Shown: positions 31,395-42,547, counted from the first letter of the stretch. The stretch is 64,000 nt of DNA from Lodderomyces elongisporus (GCF_030384665.1 NC_083676.1:1984001-2048000); one strand, 5' to 3'. A program made the numbers and translations. The notes: a model not told the origin generated them from the sequence alone.

Positions 31395-32135
31395 GTGCCT
31401 GACCCCTCTTAATCTTTTTTGGTTTTATTTGATTTGATTTTATTAAATTTTGTATTCTGTTAATTTACATGCTTTAGCTTCGGCTGATGGTTTGCATCTG
31501 TTTAAGCTAAAAAGCCAAAGTTGCTCACCTTTGTTTTTTTTTTTCTTTTTTGGATATGTTTGGCTCTGCAAAAGGGCCATAGCTAATGGGTTTGCGTTTA
31601 GTGTTCCCGCCGTTTATTATTGCCTCTCATCTTTATTGTGTTATGAACTCGGATCTTTGTTGAAAATAATATACGTATATGACAAATGGAATTGCTATTC
31701 TATTAAAGACTACTAGCTTGGGGATCCTCCTACTTACGAGTTGGAAACAAAATGCTTTACAGACGAAACAAAAGAATAACGACAAAGAGAAAACAAAGGA
31801 AGTGGAACCCTTTTGGTGATTTACTTATTGTGCAAGTAGCAACCTTCCATTTCATTACCGAATCAGGAAATTGTGTGCGTGGACGCTAAAAACGAGCTTT
31901 TTTGTACCTTGCGATTTCAGTTAATAGTTACCACCAAATTGACATATGTGTGGAGTAAAGTATGAACAGCATTGTGATTCCAAATATTTCTATGCATATA
32001 TGTGATATATATATACATAAATATATATATATATCTATGGGTATATATAACTGCAATGGTACGGACATGTTCGTGTTCACGATGGCTCTCAAACACATTC
32101 TTCTCAAGACAAAGCTATTCACATAACCATTCAGA

Positions 32136-34775
32136 ATGAAAATTTCGGTTGTTTTACTGTTTGGTCTCGCAACCACAACTCTAGCAGCATTCCCATTTGA
32201 AGAAGAGAACACAGTAGGTGCAACTCCAACATCTCTGCCATGGTGGGCACAGATACTTGGTGGTGGATCAACCTCGAGTTCCTCAACGACTCAGTCTGAG
32301 ACGCTGTCCAAAACACAAGCTCAAAGTCAAACTCAAACTCAAGTCGAGGCCAGTATTACCTCGGACGTCTCAACTACATCGTCAACTTCTACTCAACCGT
32401 GGTATGCTGGATTTTTCAAAACAACCACAGCCAGTACAGCCACACCTACAACCTCTTTGGCTGTATCAAATACACAACAGTCACAAGTTTCTGCATCTGC
32501 GACGAGTACAAAAACAACAAGTTCCCAGAACTGGTTCCAAAGTGTTGCAAACGACTTTGGCCTTGGTAAAAGCTCGTCCGGTAGTACTGCTACTAACACA
32601 CAATCTGGTGGCTCAAGTGGCTCAACATCTTCACTGGGTGACTCGGCGGACTCTACTGCTGAAACTACTGACGAGACCGAGTTGAATGACGATGGAAATG
32701 GCGTGGCAAATCCTTACAGTCCCACAAATATCACGTGCCCTGATCATGATATCGTGCGTGCAGCAGATGGACTCTCGGATAACGAAAAGGAATATGTATT
32801 ATCCAAGCAAGCTCTTACCAATGAGCACTTGATTGACTTTTTGGCAAATAGAGCCAACTTGAGTGATTTCGATGCCGCATCTTTCATTAACGACAATGCC
32901 GACGAACACAACATCACTATTGGCTTGGCATTCTCTGGTGGTGGTTATAGAGCCATGCTTGCTGGTGCAGGCTCTATATTGGCGCTTGACAACCGCTTTG
33001 AAGACTCCAACACAAACGGCCTTGGTGGTCTTTTGCAATCTACAACATACATCTCCGGATTATCTGGAGGCTCGTGGCTCGTTGGAAGTTTGGTGCTCAA
33101 CAATTGGATCTCGGTGCAAGAGATTCTCAATGGCTCGACTGAGATATGGCAATTGGAGGATTCACTTTTAAACCCATCGAGCTTGAACCTTGCTTCTTTG
33201 GCTAAATATTATACCGGTATTGGCACTGCTATATTATCAAAAAACAAAGCCGGCTTCCAAACTTCTGTTACTGATGTTTGGGGAAGAGCTATTAGTCATC
33301 AATTCTTTGAGAGTTCCAGTGGTGGCAGCAATGTGACGTGGTCCAGTGTTCGTAATTTCACCACTTTCAAAGACCATAGTATGCCGTATTTCTTTGCAGT
33401 TGCCAACGGTAAAGTTACTGACGAAACTGTTATTGATCAAAACTCCACTTTTGTTGTGGAAATTTCCGCATATGAATTTGGAAATTTTGACAACTCTTTG
33501 AAAGCTTTTGTTGACACTGAGTATTTGGGCTCGAGTATACAAGGTGGCGATGCCGACCAATGTGTGCGTAATTTTGATAATGCGGGTTTCATTATGGGTA
33601 CCTCATCCTCGGTTTTCAATCAGGTGCTTTTACACTTGGACGACTATGATACCAGTACTATTATCCAGCCCGTGTTGGAGATGGTTTTCCAGGATTTGAG
33701 CGATGACAAAAACGATGTTGCTGTTTACGAACCAAATCCTTTTTACGAATCGACATATGGAAGTATCAAAAGTGTTGAAAATAACCATACGCTAAGCCTT
33801 GTTGATGGAGGCGAAGATGGACAAAACGTGCCATTCTACCCCCTTATTCAGAAAGATCGTAATGTTGATGTTATTTTTGCATTTGACAATAGTGCCGATA
33901 CTGAGCTCAATTGGCCCAATGGTACATCCTTTGTTGAGACTTATAAATGGCAATTTACCAATCAAGGAAGGGGAACGCCTTTCCCCTTTGTTCCAGATGT
34001 GGATACTTTCCTCGAAGACAATCTTGGCGAAAGACCAATCTTTTTTGGATGCAATGCTTCTGACTTGTCACCTTTGGTGGATTGGCATGATGAAGATGAC
34101 TTGAACACCACTGATATTCCTTTGATTGTATATATGTCGAATAATCATCAATCCTACTTGTCAAACTTTTCAACTTTCAAGCTTGCTTACGATAATGCCG
34201 AAAAGACTGGAACGATTCAGAACGGATACGAAGTTATGACAAGTAAGAACTTGACTGATGACAGTGACTGGGCTACTTGTGTTGGTTGTGCTATTATTAG
34301 AAGACAACAAGAGAGATTAGGTAAGGAGCAAAGCGATGAATGTAAAAAATGTTTCCGTGACTATTGCTGGCAAGGAACTTTGGATGACGGTCCAGAAATT
34401 GATGCTGAAGGATTGCAATCAAATAAGAAAAATAGCTCGTCTCATTCAACTACCAGCAGTAGCTCATCTTCGTCATCATTGGCCTCGAATTCGACACGGA
34501 CCCACTCAGATGAGAGTACCTCTAGTGATGGTGGCGCCGGCACAATCAGTGTAAGCACAACCACGCAAAGAACCAATGGTGCAACTGTTGCAGCACAAAG
34601 TGTGACTGGATCCACAAGTGTAAGTTCAACAACTGCAACTGCAACTGCCGTTGCCACCAGCGAATCTACCACAACGAGTGTAGCTTCCGTCAATAATGCC
34701 AATTATGCGTCAAGCAATTCACTTCTCAACGTCATTTTTGTTTGCCTAATGAGCGCCATTTACGTGGTTGCATAA
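32136..34775 (+). CDS. Secreted/GPI-anchored phospholipase B (lysophospholipase)
   Basis: The product is 879 aa. It hydrolyses acyl ester bonds of (lyso)phospholipids at the cell surface or outside the cell. A signal peptide (MKISVVLLFGLATTTLAAFP) is followed by an unusually long Ser/Thr-rich segment (about 20-185). The cPLA2-like domain then starts near NITCPDHD (about 197). The nucleophile lies in GLSGGSW (S310), preceded by the oxyanion GGGYRAM loop, and the Asp is in LVDGGEDGQN (D557). Cys-rich CVGCAIIRRQ and CKKCFRDYCW segments follow. A Ser/Thr-rich stalk and a hydrophobic C-terminus (LLNVIFVCLMSAIYVVA) indicate GPI attachment. Many N-glycosylation sites are present. It belongs to the PLB1-5 family; which paralogue is not decidable by eye. 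Confidence 0.94.
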   Translation: MKISVVLLFGLATTTLAAFPFEEENTVGATPTSLPWWAQILGGGSTSSSSTTQSETLSKTQAQSQTQTQVEASITSDVSTTSSTSTQPWYAGFFKTTTASTATPTTSLAVSNTQQSQVSASATSTKTTSSQNWFQSVANDFGLGKSSSGSTATNTQSGGSSGSTSSLGDSADSTAETTDETELNDDGNGVANPYSPTNITCPDHDIVRAADGLSDNEKEYVLSKQALTNEHLIDFLANRANLSDFDAASFINDNADEHNITIGLAFSGGGYRAMLAGAGSILALDNRFEDSNTNGLGGLLQSTTYISGLSGGSWLVGSLVLNNWISVQEILNGSTEIWQLEDSLLNPSSLNLASLAKYYTGIGTAILSKNKAGFQTSVTDVWGRAISHQFFESSSGGSNVTWSSVRNFTTFKDHSMPYFFAVANGKVTDETVIDQNSTFVVEISAYEFGNFDNSLKAFVDTEYLGSSIQGGDADQCVRNFDNAGFIMGTSSSVFNQVLLHLDDYDTSTIIQPVLEMVFQDLSDDKNDVAVYEPNPFYESTYGSIKSVENNHTLSLVDGGEDGQNVPFYPLIQKDRNVDVIFAFDNSADTELNWPNGTSFVETYKWQFTNQGRGTPFPFVPDVDTFLEDNLGERPIFFGCNASDLSPLVDWHDEDDLNTTDIPLIVYMSNNHQSYLSNFSTFKLAYDNAEKTGTIQNGYEVMTSKNLTDDSDWATCVGCAIIRRQQERLGKEQSDECKKCFRDYCWQGTLDDGPEIDAEGLQSNKKNSSSHSTTSSSSSSSSLASNSTRTHSDESTSSDGGAGTISVSTTTQRTNGATVAAQSVTGSTSVSSTTATATAVATSESTTTSVASVNNANYASSNSLLNVIFVCLMSAIYVVA

Positions 34776-35336
34776 TCTTTAATTTCATACTTTAATTAGT
34801 TGGATACCTCATTTTGATAATAAATTGAATAAAATAGAAAAGTTTCAATAGTAACTTCCATTGAGTAAAGAAATGTGTAGAAAGATGTACGTTTACATAT
34901 GTGTGTGTATACTCTACTTTTTTCTTTTTTCTTGATTTTTGTAAAATAATAAATTGAAGAGCAAAATACATAAATAAATTGATAAGTTTTTTTTTCAAAA
35001 AATAAAACAAAAGTTAATAACATGGAACTCTATTATTGTTAAAATAAAATTACATGAAGAAATGAAGTGGGATGATTAAGTATTAAACAGAATGGAATGA
35101 AGAAAGAGAAAGGTGGGGGTAGAGGGAGAAGCAAAAGGTAGTAATCGGAATCAGGAAACAGGAAAGTCAACATACCTGATGATGTCAACGCTCTCAAAGA
35201 CAAAAAATCTATAAACGAATCATTAACGGAAACGACTGAACGACAAAAAGAAAAAAAAATAAACAAAAACAAAAACAATGAAAGCAAACAAAGTAACCAG
35301 AAAACAAGAAACAACAATAAAAAACAAAGTTTTACA
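34776..35336. other. Convergent spacer phospholipase B/MRS6
   Basis: This is 561 bp of AT-rich 3' sequence. Minus-strand open stretches here are antisense low-complexity translations. Nothing else is seen. Confidence 0.5.
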
Positions 35337-37304
35337 TTATAGTTCCATTGTCTCGGCACCAAAAGGTTCGTCACTGGACTCGTTGCTGTCACCACTATTT
35401 TGCACGTCATCCATCTCGTCATCGCTATCAATTACATTTTCATGCACTTGATCATTATCATTATGTTGCTCACGCAATGCTGCCAAGCTTGTACCTGATC
35501 CACCGCCAACGATACCACCAATAACTGAGGCTCGTTTTGGAGGGATTGGTGGCTGGTTATTGATATCGTACTCGTCTTCTTCGTCCTCAAAATCAACATC
35601 AAAAAAATCATCGGCTGTGCCGGTAATCTTTTGATAGATGGACTTGACATCGGTGATTATACCATCATACGAAAGTTCTGAGCTTGGTGAGTTTGTAAAT
35701 ATGATTTGGTTTTTGGCATCTGGTATGTCTTTGAGGACTATGTTGTTGTCACTGGTTGGCTTGAATACGTTTGACAAGTCGCTGGCGACATATGTCTTTT
35801 CAACGTAACCCAATTTGCACACAACTTCAACCGTTTCTTTAGGTACAAATGATTGCAAATGTGATCCCAACTTGAAAGAGTTTGCAAGCACTGGTGTTCC
35901 TTGCGCGTTAACAACGAAATCCGTCTCATCTAATATTTCATCGATATTGTCTGAAGACTCTCGCAACAATGATTCTTCCATCTTGGAGTAGGCTGATTCC
36001 AAGTCACTTTTGGCTCTGTTCAAATCCTGTTCAACAGTTTGACTGAACCAAATTGATTGGCCTTCAGGACATAATCCTGTTCCTCCATTCTGAATGACCA
36101 CCTGCACTGAGTATTCATTGTTTGTTGGTAATGAGTGGGGTGGAAACACAACAATTGCCAGTGACTCGTTTGCTGACATCCACTCTTTACAATCCCGCCT
36201 CACAATGGTAACAAGTCTTGTAACATAGTGTGGTTGCAAATTTTCCACTGCTTGGTTATAGCTAGATTGAAGAAATTTGGGTAATTGCGTAGGAGCAATA
36301 ACAACCTTTTCATTAATCTTGATCTGCGAATTGTCATCGAAATGCGCAATCTTTGTAACTGGGTCAAAGTCCACCAACGTGGTGTTCAATTTGTAAGTTG
36401 TACCAGCAACTGCAGCACTTCTACAAAAACCTTGTGCCAACTCTCCTGGGCCACCATATTTTGAAACCATACATGGGAATTTTCCATAAACGTCAAAGGA
36501 AGAAAGAAACCTCTTGATCTTTATGAGAGCTTCCTTTGTGCTAATTTGCTCCTTGTAGCTTAAGCCAATCGAGTATACCAACTCATTAATTTGAGGATCC
36601 TCTAATTTGAATTGCTCTCTCAAGAAGATTTGGATTGGCTTGTCCTTGTATGGTTTGACTTTTTGCTTATACTCTGCTTTGGAATCCAACAAGATAAATT
36701 TCAAGAATTTCATCAAGTACCTCTTGGTCAACAACGACAAAGACTTATCAATAAAGATGTCCTCCTTCGAGGTTGAATTGATCTTTTGCTGGAAATCATC
36801 GTTTTCGAAAACATGGAAATTGGAAAGAGATTGGAATTCCAAGTATCGGTAAACACGCGACTTGACCAATAAACTCAACAAGTCCGATTGACAAAACATG
36901 ATTTTTGGGGTCAAGTCAATACCATAATCCTTTGAGCGGAATTGATTGTTGAGTTTGCCTCCAGGGATGTAGATCTGGGCATCTTGGAAATGTGGGATTT
37001 TGCCCTGGTTGACTTCGGCACACCATTTTTTCAACTGTTCAATGGTCAAGGTCGAGGTAGAGTCACCATAGTAGGGTCTACTATCAATGTGCAAGACCGA
37101 GGTGTTTTGCCATGACAAGGCAGCAGCCAAGATACTTTCTTGTAAACTGGTTCCTATAATTAATACATCGCAATTGTCCATCTTCAAGTATTGGTCCTGT
37201 GGTTTCTCTAAACCGGCCAAATGAGGAATAACGGGTGGTGTGTATGAGGTGCTTGTCCTCCGCTCAGCCATTGACTTTCTTCTTTCTGTTCTCGAGTAGT
37301 TCAT
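35337..37304 (-). CDS. MRS6: Rab escort protein Mrs6
   Basis: The product is 655 aa. It presents newly made Rab/Ypt GTPases to geranylgeranyltransferase II and delivers them to membranes. It is a GDI-superfamily protein: an N-terminal dinucleotide-fold motif CDVLIIGTSLQESILAAALS (about 47-66), then HIDSRPYYGD, a central FPCMVSKYGGPGELAQGF block (sequence-conserved region 3 of REP/GDI), and an acidic C-terminal tail (FDVDFEDEEDEYD) typical of yeast Mrs6. Two in-frame starts are possible: 37304 or Met12 at 37271 (MAERRTSTSY). I keep the first. It is convergent with the phospholipase B gene. Confidence 0.94.
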   Translation of the reverse strand: MNYSRTERRKSMAERRTSTSYTPPVIPHLAGLEKPQDQYLKMDNCDVLIIGTSLQESILAAALSWQNTSVLHIDSRPYYGDSTSTLTIEQLKKWCAEVNQGKIPHFQDAQIYIPGGKLNNQFRSKDYGIDLTPKIMFCQSDLLSLLVKSRVYRYLEFQSLSNFHVFENDDFQQKINSTSKEDIFIDKSLSLLTKRYLMKFLKFILLDSKAEYKQKVKPYKDKPIQIFLREQFKLEDPQINELVYSIGLSYKEQISTKEALIKIKRFLSSFDVYGKFPCMVSKYGGPGELAQGFCRSAAVAGTTYKLNTTLVDFDPVTKIAHFDDNSQIKINEKVVIAPTQLPKFLQSSYNQAVENLQPHYVTRLVTIVRRDCKEWMSANESLAIVVFPPHSLPTNNEYSVQVVIQNGGTGLCPEGQSIWFSQTVEQDLNRAKSDLESAYSKMEESLLRESSDNIDEILDETDFVVNAQGTPVLANSFKLGSHLQSFVPKETVEVVCKLGYVEKTYVASDLSNVFKPTSDNNIVLKDIPDAKNQIIFTNSPSSELSYDGIITDVKSIYQKITGTADDFFDVDFEDEEDEYDINNQPPIPPKRASVIGGIVGGGSGTSLAALREQHNDNDQVHENVIDSDDEMDDVQNSGDSNESSDEPFGAETMEL

Positions 37305-37866
37305 GGTCAGTAGGTCGTTTTGAGGTCCTAAGTTTTATATTGGCTTTTTCGGTTTTTTGAGCTTTTTCTAGCTTTTTCTAGCTTTTTTTTTTTCTTTTTT
37401 CTAGCTTTTTTGACTATATGGCTATTGGGCCGTTTTTGTTTCCAAGCTATTGGACAATGTCCTCTTGTGACTGCTTTTGGGCTATGACTAGGGGAGTGTT
37501 CGAAACTTGCTGAGAATGGGTGGGGGTGGGGGTGGCACACAGAAATATTCACTTGTTCACTTGTTCACTTGTTTACTTGTTCACTAAACTGTTGTTTCGC
37601 TTCTTTGCAGCAATTTACTGAGTAAAAGACCAGTTTAAATCTCCGAAAGAGTTTCCAAATTCTCGGAGGACAGTATAAACTTTCACAGTTGGTGTGTGGA
37701 GTAAAGAATTGTTCAATGTTGATGGGAAGAAAAGGAATGGGGAAGTTTGGGTTGTAAAATTGTTCTAGTGTATAAGTTATCCTCCAGGGTCGTTGTTGGC
37801 GGAGGTCCCTTTCTTTCTTAATTACTTTTCTCTTTGAGAGTCAACTTGTAATACAAAAAGCGAAAA

Positions 37867-37867
<1 letters not shown>

Positions 37868-37901
<34 letters not shown>
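37868..37901 (+). repeat. A34 homopolymer
   Basis: An unbroken run of 34 adenines followed by TTTTAA. Its length may be imprecise in the assembly. Confidence 0.9.
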
Positions 37902-37907
<6 letters not shown>

Positions 37908-39133
37908 CTGCAAAACACAAAAACGTATAATTGAAATTGGAGTCACAAAGAGGAAATAAAAATTTTCTTTAAATTAAAAATTAAAATTAAATTAAAAAAA
38001 AAAATTAAAAAAAAATAAAAAATTTTTTTTGGAGTATCCACTTACCCAATCCAATCTTAATCAATAGATTACTGTTGGAGCGTCGAACGAAGGAAAAAAA
38101 AATTTAAGAAAAAAAAATTTGAACACAATCATTAATAGTGGGGGCAGGAGGGCATAGCAAGTAATCTAAAGAGTATGTTTAAACCCCCAACATAATCATT
38201 TCTTTTTACTGCTGACGCTGAACATACATGTATTCCTTTTTTTCATTTGGGCCACATATGATTACTGTCTTCTAATTGAACTTTTTGAGTGGGTGATCGC
38301 TCGTGGGAATTAAAACTTTGCATTTGTATATAGGGAAACAAAAAAAGAGGGTGGTGTGTGGATCCTTCCACGCACTTATCCAAATTGTGTTATCAAAAAT
38401 CAAGAGGGAAAAAAAAGACACGTTTGGTAGCTTTTAAATTATTTATATTTTTTTTCATTTTTTTATTTTTTTTTTTTTATTATCACTACCAAAAAAGAAA
38501 TTTATCCGAAATGAGCCGAACGCGCAAGTATTTCTTTACCCCCGCAGTAAGCAATCTTTGTCCAATCACTTGCAAGCTAGAAAAGAAGTACTTGCTGAGT
38601 AACTGAAAAGGCTTTTTGGATGAAATGTTTGTTTTTACAATTGATTGCTAGTCTGTTCAACGAACCAGTACCAGATGTTGTTGAATAAAAGTTGTATGAC
38701 CTAAATTCTTTTTCCTTTCAAAAAACAAAAGATAAGAGAAATATAAAAAAAAAAGGTGTGTATTGTAAAAAATCTTCCTCTTCTTTTTTTTTTCTCTTCC
38801 TTTTTTTCTCTCTTTTTTGCATCTTTTTCAAGTAAAATTGAAAAAGTTCATTTATTATACAACTCCGGGGGGAAGGGAGGGGGAGAAAGAAAGAAAGGAA
38901 GGCAAAAATAAAAGAAACATAAATGTTTCAAAGTATTTACTATATCCTCTTTTTTTCATTTTAAAAATTTAATATTCTTATACTCTATCATTTTTTCTTT
39001 TCGGTTCGTGTTTGTTATGTTAAACATTACTTTAAATAATTTGAAGGATTCACATGTAGTGCTAAGCAAAAATCAATCTAGCAATGTATGCAGCTTACTG
39101 GCTATATAATTAGAAATGTTTCAAGACCCTTGA

Positions 39134-39141
39134 TCACGTGA
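39134..39141. promoter_or_regulatory. Cbf1 site upstream of MET8
   Basis: A perfect palindromic TCACGTGA lies 280 bp upstream of the MET8 ATG. Cbf1 with Met4 controls sulfur assimilation genes through this motif, which matches the siroheme role of MET8. Confidence 0.7.
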
Positions 39142-39420
39142 TATAACGTCCTTTGAAACAAGACCTTTGCTTTTGCTTTTGTTTTTGTTTTTGTTTCTTT
39201 TATTTTTTTTTTGTCCACGAGTATTTAAACTAATACTTAGATAAAGGTATAGAAAGATATATGACATTTACGTAATTAAGAATAAAATTTCCACGCCCCT
39301 ACATTCCTTTCTTGCCTTGCCCCCTTTCTCTTTCTCTGCTCTATAGCAAACAAGCTTTTTTGTTTCATTCTGTTTCTTTTTTTTTGTTTGTTTCTTTCTT
39401 ATTTCAAATCCGACTTTCTA

Positions 39421-40371
39421 ATGACTGATACCCCCAATGGAGTGAAAGGATCATTACTTCTTGCATGGCAAGTACGCGACAAACACTGTCTAGTAATTGG
39501 AGCAGGAGACGTGGCATTATCACGAATTAATCATTTAATTCTAGCACAGGCCAAGATAACTGTTGTCACTGGCGAGACCAAAGAGCCCCACCCTTCAATC
39601 CTCAAACTCAATTCAGAAGGACGGATACACAATTTCGTGCAAAGAAACTATGAAAACAATGATTTGATCATGTACGAATCAACAAAACCAACAGTGAACT
39701 TCCGCAACATCACACCCAAAGACTTTTCCGAAATATCATCCTTGAGCAATGAGACATTTGCATGTGTCTGTTGCTGCATTGATGATTACGAATTGAGCAC
39801 AAAGATTTACTACCAGTGCAAATTGCTTCGACTACCAGTAAACATTGCCGACAAGCCACCCTTGTGTGATTTCTATTTCGGCTCAATGTTTAACAGAGAC
39901 AATTTGCAGATCATGATTAGTACTAATGGCAAGTCGCCAAGGCTATCCAAAATGATCAAAGATAATATCGCAAAGGAGTTTGATGGCGTCGACTTGAACA
40001 ATGCAATTGAGAATTTGGGCATGATAAGGTCACGGTTGAGACAGTTGATCTTGATAGACGACGACTTGGTAACGATCGATACGAGGATGAATTGGATCAA
40101 AACATTGACTGATTTTTTCACGTTAAAGCAATGGTCTGAGCTACAGTTGGTTCCTGAAACTTTACTGGAGCCACCACACGATAATAGGTTCATGTATGTT
40201 GATCGAATAATAAAGTATTTCCCAGATTACCCACCTCAAAACTACGAGACATTTAAAAGTACAATCTTCGAAAGTGAAATAGAAGAAGATAAAGAAGATG
40301 ATGAAGATGATGATAAAGAAGGACAGGTAAAAGAAGTAGAGACTAGTTTGGAGAACCTAAGTATAGAATAA
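39421..40371 (+). CDS. MET8: Siroheme synthase Met8 (precorrin-2 dehydrogenase/ferrochelatase)
   Basis: The product is 316 aa. It is a bifunctional enzyme that oxidises precorrin-2 with NAD and inserts iron to make siroheme, the cofactor of sulfite reductase. The N-terminal Rossmann motif is VIGAGDVALSR (about 25-35). The conserved NIADKPPLCDFYFGS (141-155) contains D144, equivalent to the catalytic Asp141 of yeast, and LQIMISTNGKSPRLS follows. The C-terminus carries an acidic tail not in the 274-aa yeast protein. I start at the first ATG, 39421 (MTDTPNGVKG); the frame is open further upstream but without an ATG. It is convergent with PRO2, with 149 bp between stops. A Cbf1 box upstream fits sulfur control. 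Confidence 0.96.
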   Translation: MTDTPNGVKGSLLLAWQVRDKHCLVIGAGDVALSRINHLILAQAKITVVTGETKEPHPSILKLNSEGRIHNFVQRNYENNDLIMYESTKPTVNFRNITPKDFSEISSLSNETFACVCCCIDDYELSTKIYYQCKLLRLPVNIADKPPLCDFYFGSMFNRDNLQIMISTNGKSPRLSKMIKDNIAKEFDGVDLNNAIENLGMIRSRLRQLILIDDDLVTIDTRMNWIKTLTDFFTLKQWSELQLVPETLLEPPHDNRFMYVDRIIKYFPDYPPQNYETFKSTIFESEIEEDKEDDEDDDKEGQVKEVETSLENLSIE

Positions 40372-40520
40372 AGAAGTTTGATACAAGCGTCAAGTGGTGT
40401 TCAATCTCTCCCACACTTTTTTCTTCTCTTCTTATTTTTCGTTTTTTTTTTTTGAGATACTCCACATAGAGATGTAGGTTAATGCTATAGCTCTTAGATC
40501 GTATTTGATATATTACATAA

Positions 40521-41834
40521 TTACATGTTCAAGTCCTCGTGAATAAATTGTTTTTCACCACCTCCTCCAACATATTCTCCAACAATATGGCCATCGCCAA
40601 TCAAGTTATATTGATAACTGGTTAATCCTTCCAAGCCAACAGGGCCCCTGGCATGGATCTTGTTTGTACTTATACCCACTTCAGTACCAAATCCGTACCT
40701 GAAACCGTCCGCAAACCTTGTAGATGCATTCCAATAGACTCCAGCAGAGTCGATACTCTTCATAAACTTTGTTGCAGTCTCCTTGTTCTCAGTAATAATA
40801 GACTCGGTGTGTTTTGATGAGTGGGTGTTGATGTGTTTAATAGCTTCATCGACGTTGTCGACATATTTCACGGCAATGTCAAATGACAAATACTCCATGT
40901 CGAACGAATCCTTATCAGCATCAACAATGTAATCTTGGTCCAAGTCTTTAACAACTGACTTCAATTCAGGCGCAATGTGTAGCGTGACTTTAGCTTCAAT
41001 CAATGTGCTCAACAATTCTTTCACCTTGTCCTCTGCAACATCTTTATTGATAAGCAATTGCTCCACAGCATTGCAGCCAGCAGGATAGTTGGTTTTTGAA
41101 TCAACAACAATTTTTTTGGCTTTACCCAAGTCAAACTCAAAGTCAACGTATATGGAACAAATACCATCGGCGTGTCCCAAGACTGGGATCTTTGTGTTTG
41201 CTTTGATATTGCGCACGAGTTCATTCGATCCTCTTGGGATAACTAAATCAATGTATTTGTCCTGGTCCAATAAGTCAGCAACATCTTCTCGACTCTGAAT
41301 GAGCTGAATGGCTTTTGCGGGGACTTGGGTCTTTTCAGCCAAAGTCTGGTTAACGATTTCACTCATAATCTTGAATGTTTGATACGATTCCTTACCACCT
41401 TTGAGGATTGCTGAGTTACCAGATTTGATGGCCAAAGCAGTAATGTTGGCAATAACTTCTGGTCTACTTTCAAAAATAATCAACAAAACACCGATGGGTG
41501 CTGTTACTCGGTACAAGTTGAGTCCCTCATCCAATTTCTTTGCAATGGTGATTTTACCCAAAGGGTCTGGCAAATTAGAAACATCCAAAACACCTTGAAG
41601 CATAGTATCAAATTTACCAGGGTTGGAGAGGTCTAGTCTTTTGATTAATGAGGAAGAAAGGTTGTCTTTTCTGGCATTTTCAAGGTCGACTTGGTTAGCT
41701 TTTAAGATGGCGTCCTTATTTGCCCTGAGTGAATCGTGAATTTCTTCAAGCGCTTTTGATCTTTGCTCGTTGGATAAGACTTTTAATGAAGAAAATGCAG
41801 CGCTTGCATCTTTGGCAATTTGTTCTCCAGACAT
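40521..41834 (-). CDS. PRO2: Gamma-glutamyl phosphate reductase Pro2
   Basis: The product is 437 aa, about the usual length. It reduces gamma-glutamyl phosphate with NADPH to glutamate semialdehyde, the second step of proline synthesis in the cytosol. It belongs to the aldehyde dehydrogenase superfamily: the catalytic Cys is C254 in NYPAGCNAVEQL, the cofactor region includes FESRPEVIANITALAIKSGN (about 121-140) and LKGGKES, and the conserved C-terminal HARGPVGLEGLTSYQY closes the fold. The start MSGEQIAKDA is the only ATG that keeps the N-terminal helix. It is divergent from DRS2. Confidence 0.97.
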   Translation of the reverse strand: MSGEQIAKDASAAFSSLKVLSNEQRSKALEEIHDSLRANKDAILKANQVDLENARKDNLSSSLIKRLDLSNPGKFDTMLQGVLDVSNLPDPLGKITIAKKLDEGLNLYRVTAPIGVLLIIFESRPEVIANITALAIKSGNSAILKGGKESYQTFKIMSEIVNQTLAEKTQVPAKAIQLIQSREDVADLLDQDKYIDLVIPRGSNELVRNIKANTKIPVLGHADGICSIYVDFEFDLGKAKKIVVDSKTNYPAGCNAVEQLLINKDVAEDKVKELLSTLIEAKVTLHIAPELKSVVKDLDQDYIVDADKDSFDMEYLSFDIAVKYVDNVDEAIKHINTHSSKHTESIITENKETATKFMKSIDSAGVYWNASTRFADGFRYGFGTEVGISTNKIHARGPVGLEGLTSYQYNLIGDGHIVGEYVGGGGEKQFIHEDLNM

Positions 41835-42547
41835 ATTTTGATTGTTTTTGTCTGGTGTGGGATAATGAAGCTACTCTGAATGATGGTTAGAGTGTATTTA
41901 CCTTGAATAGACGAATATTAGATATAGATAAATAATATATGTATGTTTGTCTGAGTGTGGGCGATTCAAAGTATGAATCATTCTTTTGAAATTTAATTTT
42001 CAATACAAACTTTAGTTTAGAGTACAAAGCTAATTATGTAAGCGCATACATATAATTTTTATCACTTATTTTTTATTTTTTATTTTTTATTTTTATTTTT
42101 ATTTTTATTTCAATTTTTTATTTTTTAAAAAAAATTGTTAATTTTGGAAAACTGCGGACCCACATGTAAAATACGCAAAAAAAAAGGAAAGAAGCTGAGA
42201 CTACAAGAAACGAGAAACGAGAAACAAGACAGGAAAGAGAGAGAGTTTGTATGTATACACGTATTTATATATATATATATATATGTGTGAGTGTGTGTGT
42301 ATTCCAAGAAGGCTTTGACAATTTTGAAAACAATTGACACCACGCAAGTCATTTTCTTCAATCTACCCACCCCATTACCACCACCTTTACTCACAATTAC
42401 ATATCTCAACCAATTTCATTGTATTTGCTCTTACCTGCTTATAATTTTATTTTTGTTTTCTTTTTTTTAGTAAAGCGAGACATTTGATTATTGACGTATT
42501 GAGTTATTTCCAAAGTAATTATCCCATAAAACATCTTTAGGGTTATA
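41835..42547. other. Divergent promoter region PRO2/DRS2
   Basis: This is 713 bp with TATTTTT repeats (42067-42124), an AT tract (42266-42283) and GT repeats (42284-42300). A TTAGGGTTA motif (42537-42545) abuts the DRS2 ATG. No gene is seen. Confidence 0.5.

Larger units (their letters stand above)
30602..32135. other. Divergent region RPS12/phospholipase B
   Basis: This is 1.5 kb. The RPS12 side holds two CACGTG sites and an AAACCCTTG motif. The middle holds a hexamer-like array of TGACGT/CGTCA elements (31345-31394). The right end is an AT-rich leader with ATATATAC repeats before the phospholipase ATG. No tRNA or credible gene is seen; a plus-strand frame at 31450-31716 lacks an ATG start. 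Confidence 0.5.
37305..39420. other. Divergent region MRS6/MET8
   Basis: This is 2.1 kb. It contains a GCTTTTTCTA repeat (37356-37387), CACTTGTT repeats (37549-37582), a 34-base A-run (37868-37901), A/T tracts to 38030, a G-rich stretch near 38866-38884 and a TCACGTGA box before MET8. A tiny minus-free frame MSRTRKYFFTP (ATG near 38511) has 31 codons and no homology I know. No RNA gene is recognised. Confidence 0.5.

Noticed and set aside
31450..31716. 88-codon plus-strand frame upstream of phospholipase B
   Set aside because: No ATG start; T-run-derived Phe stretch; no homology.
38511..38606. 31-codon frame MSRTRKYFFTP...
   Set aside because: It is very short, with no splice partner or known family. 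I cannot support it beyond noting it in the spacer.
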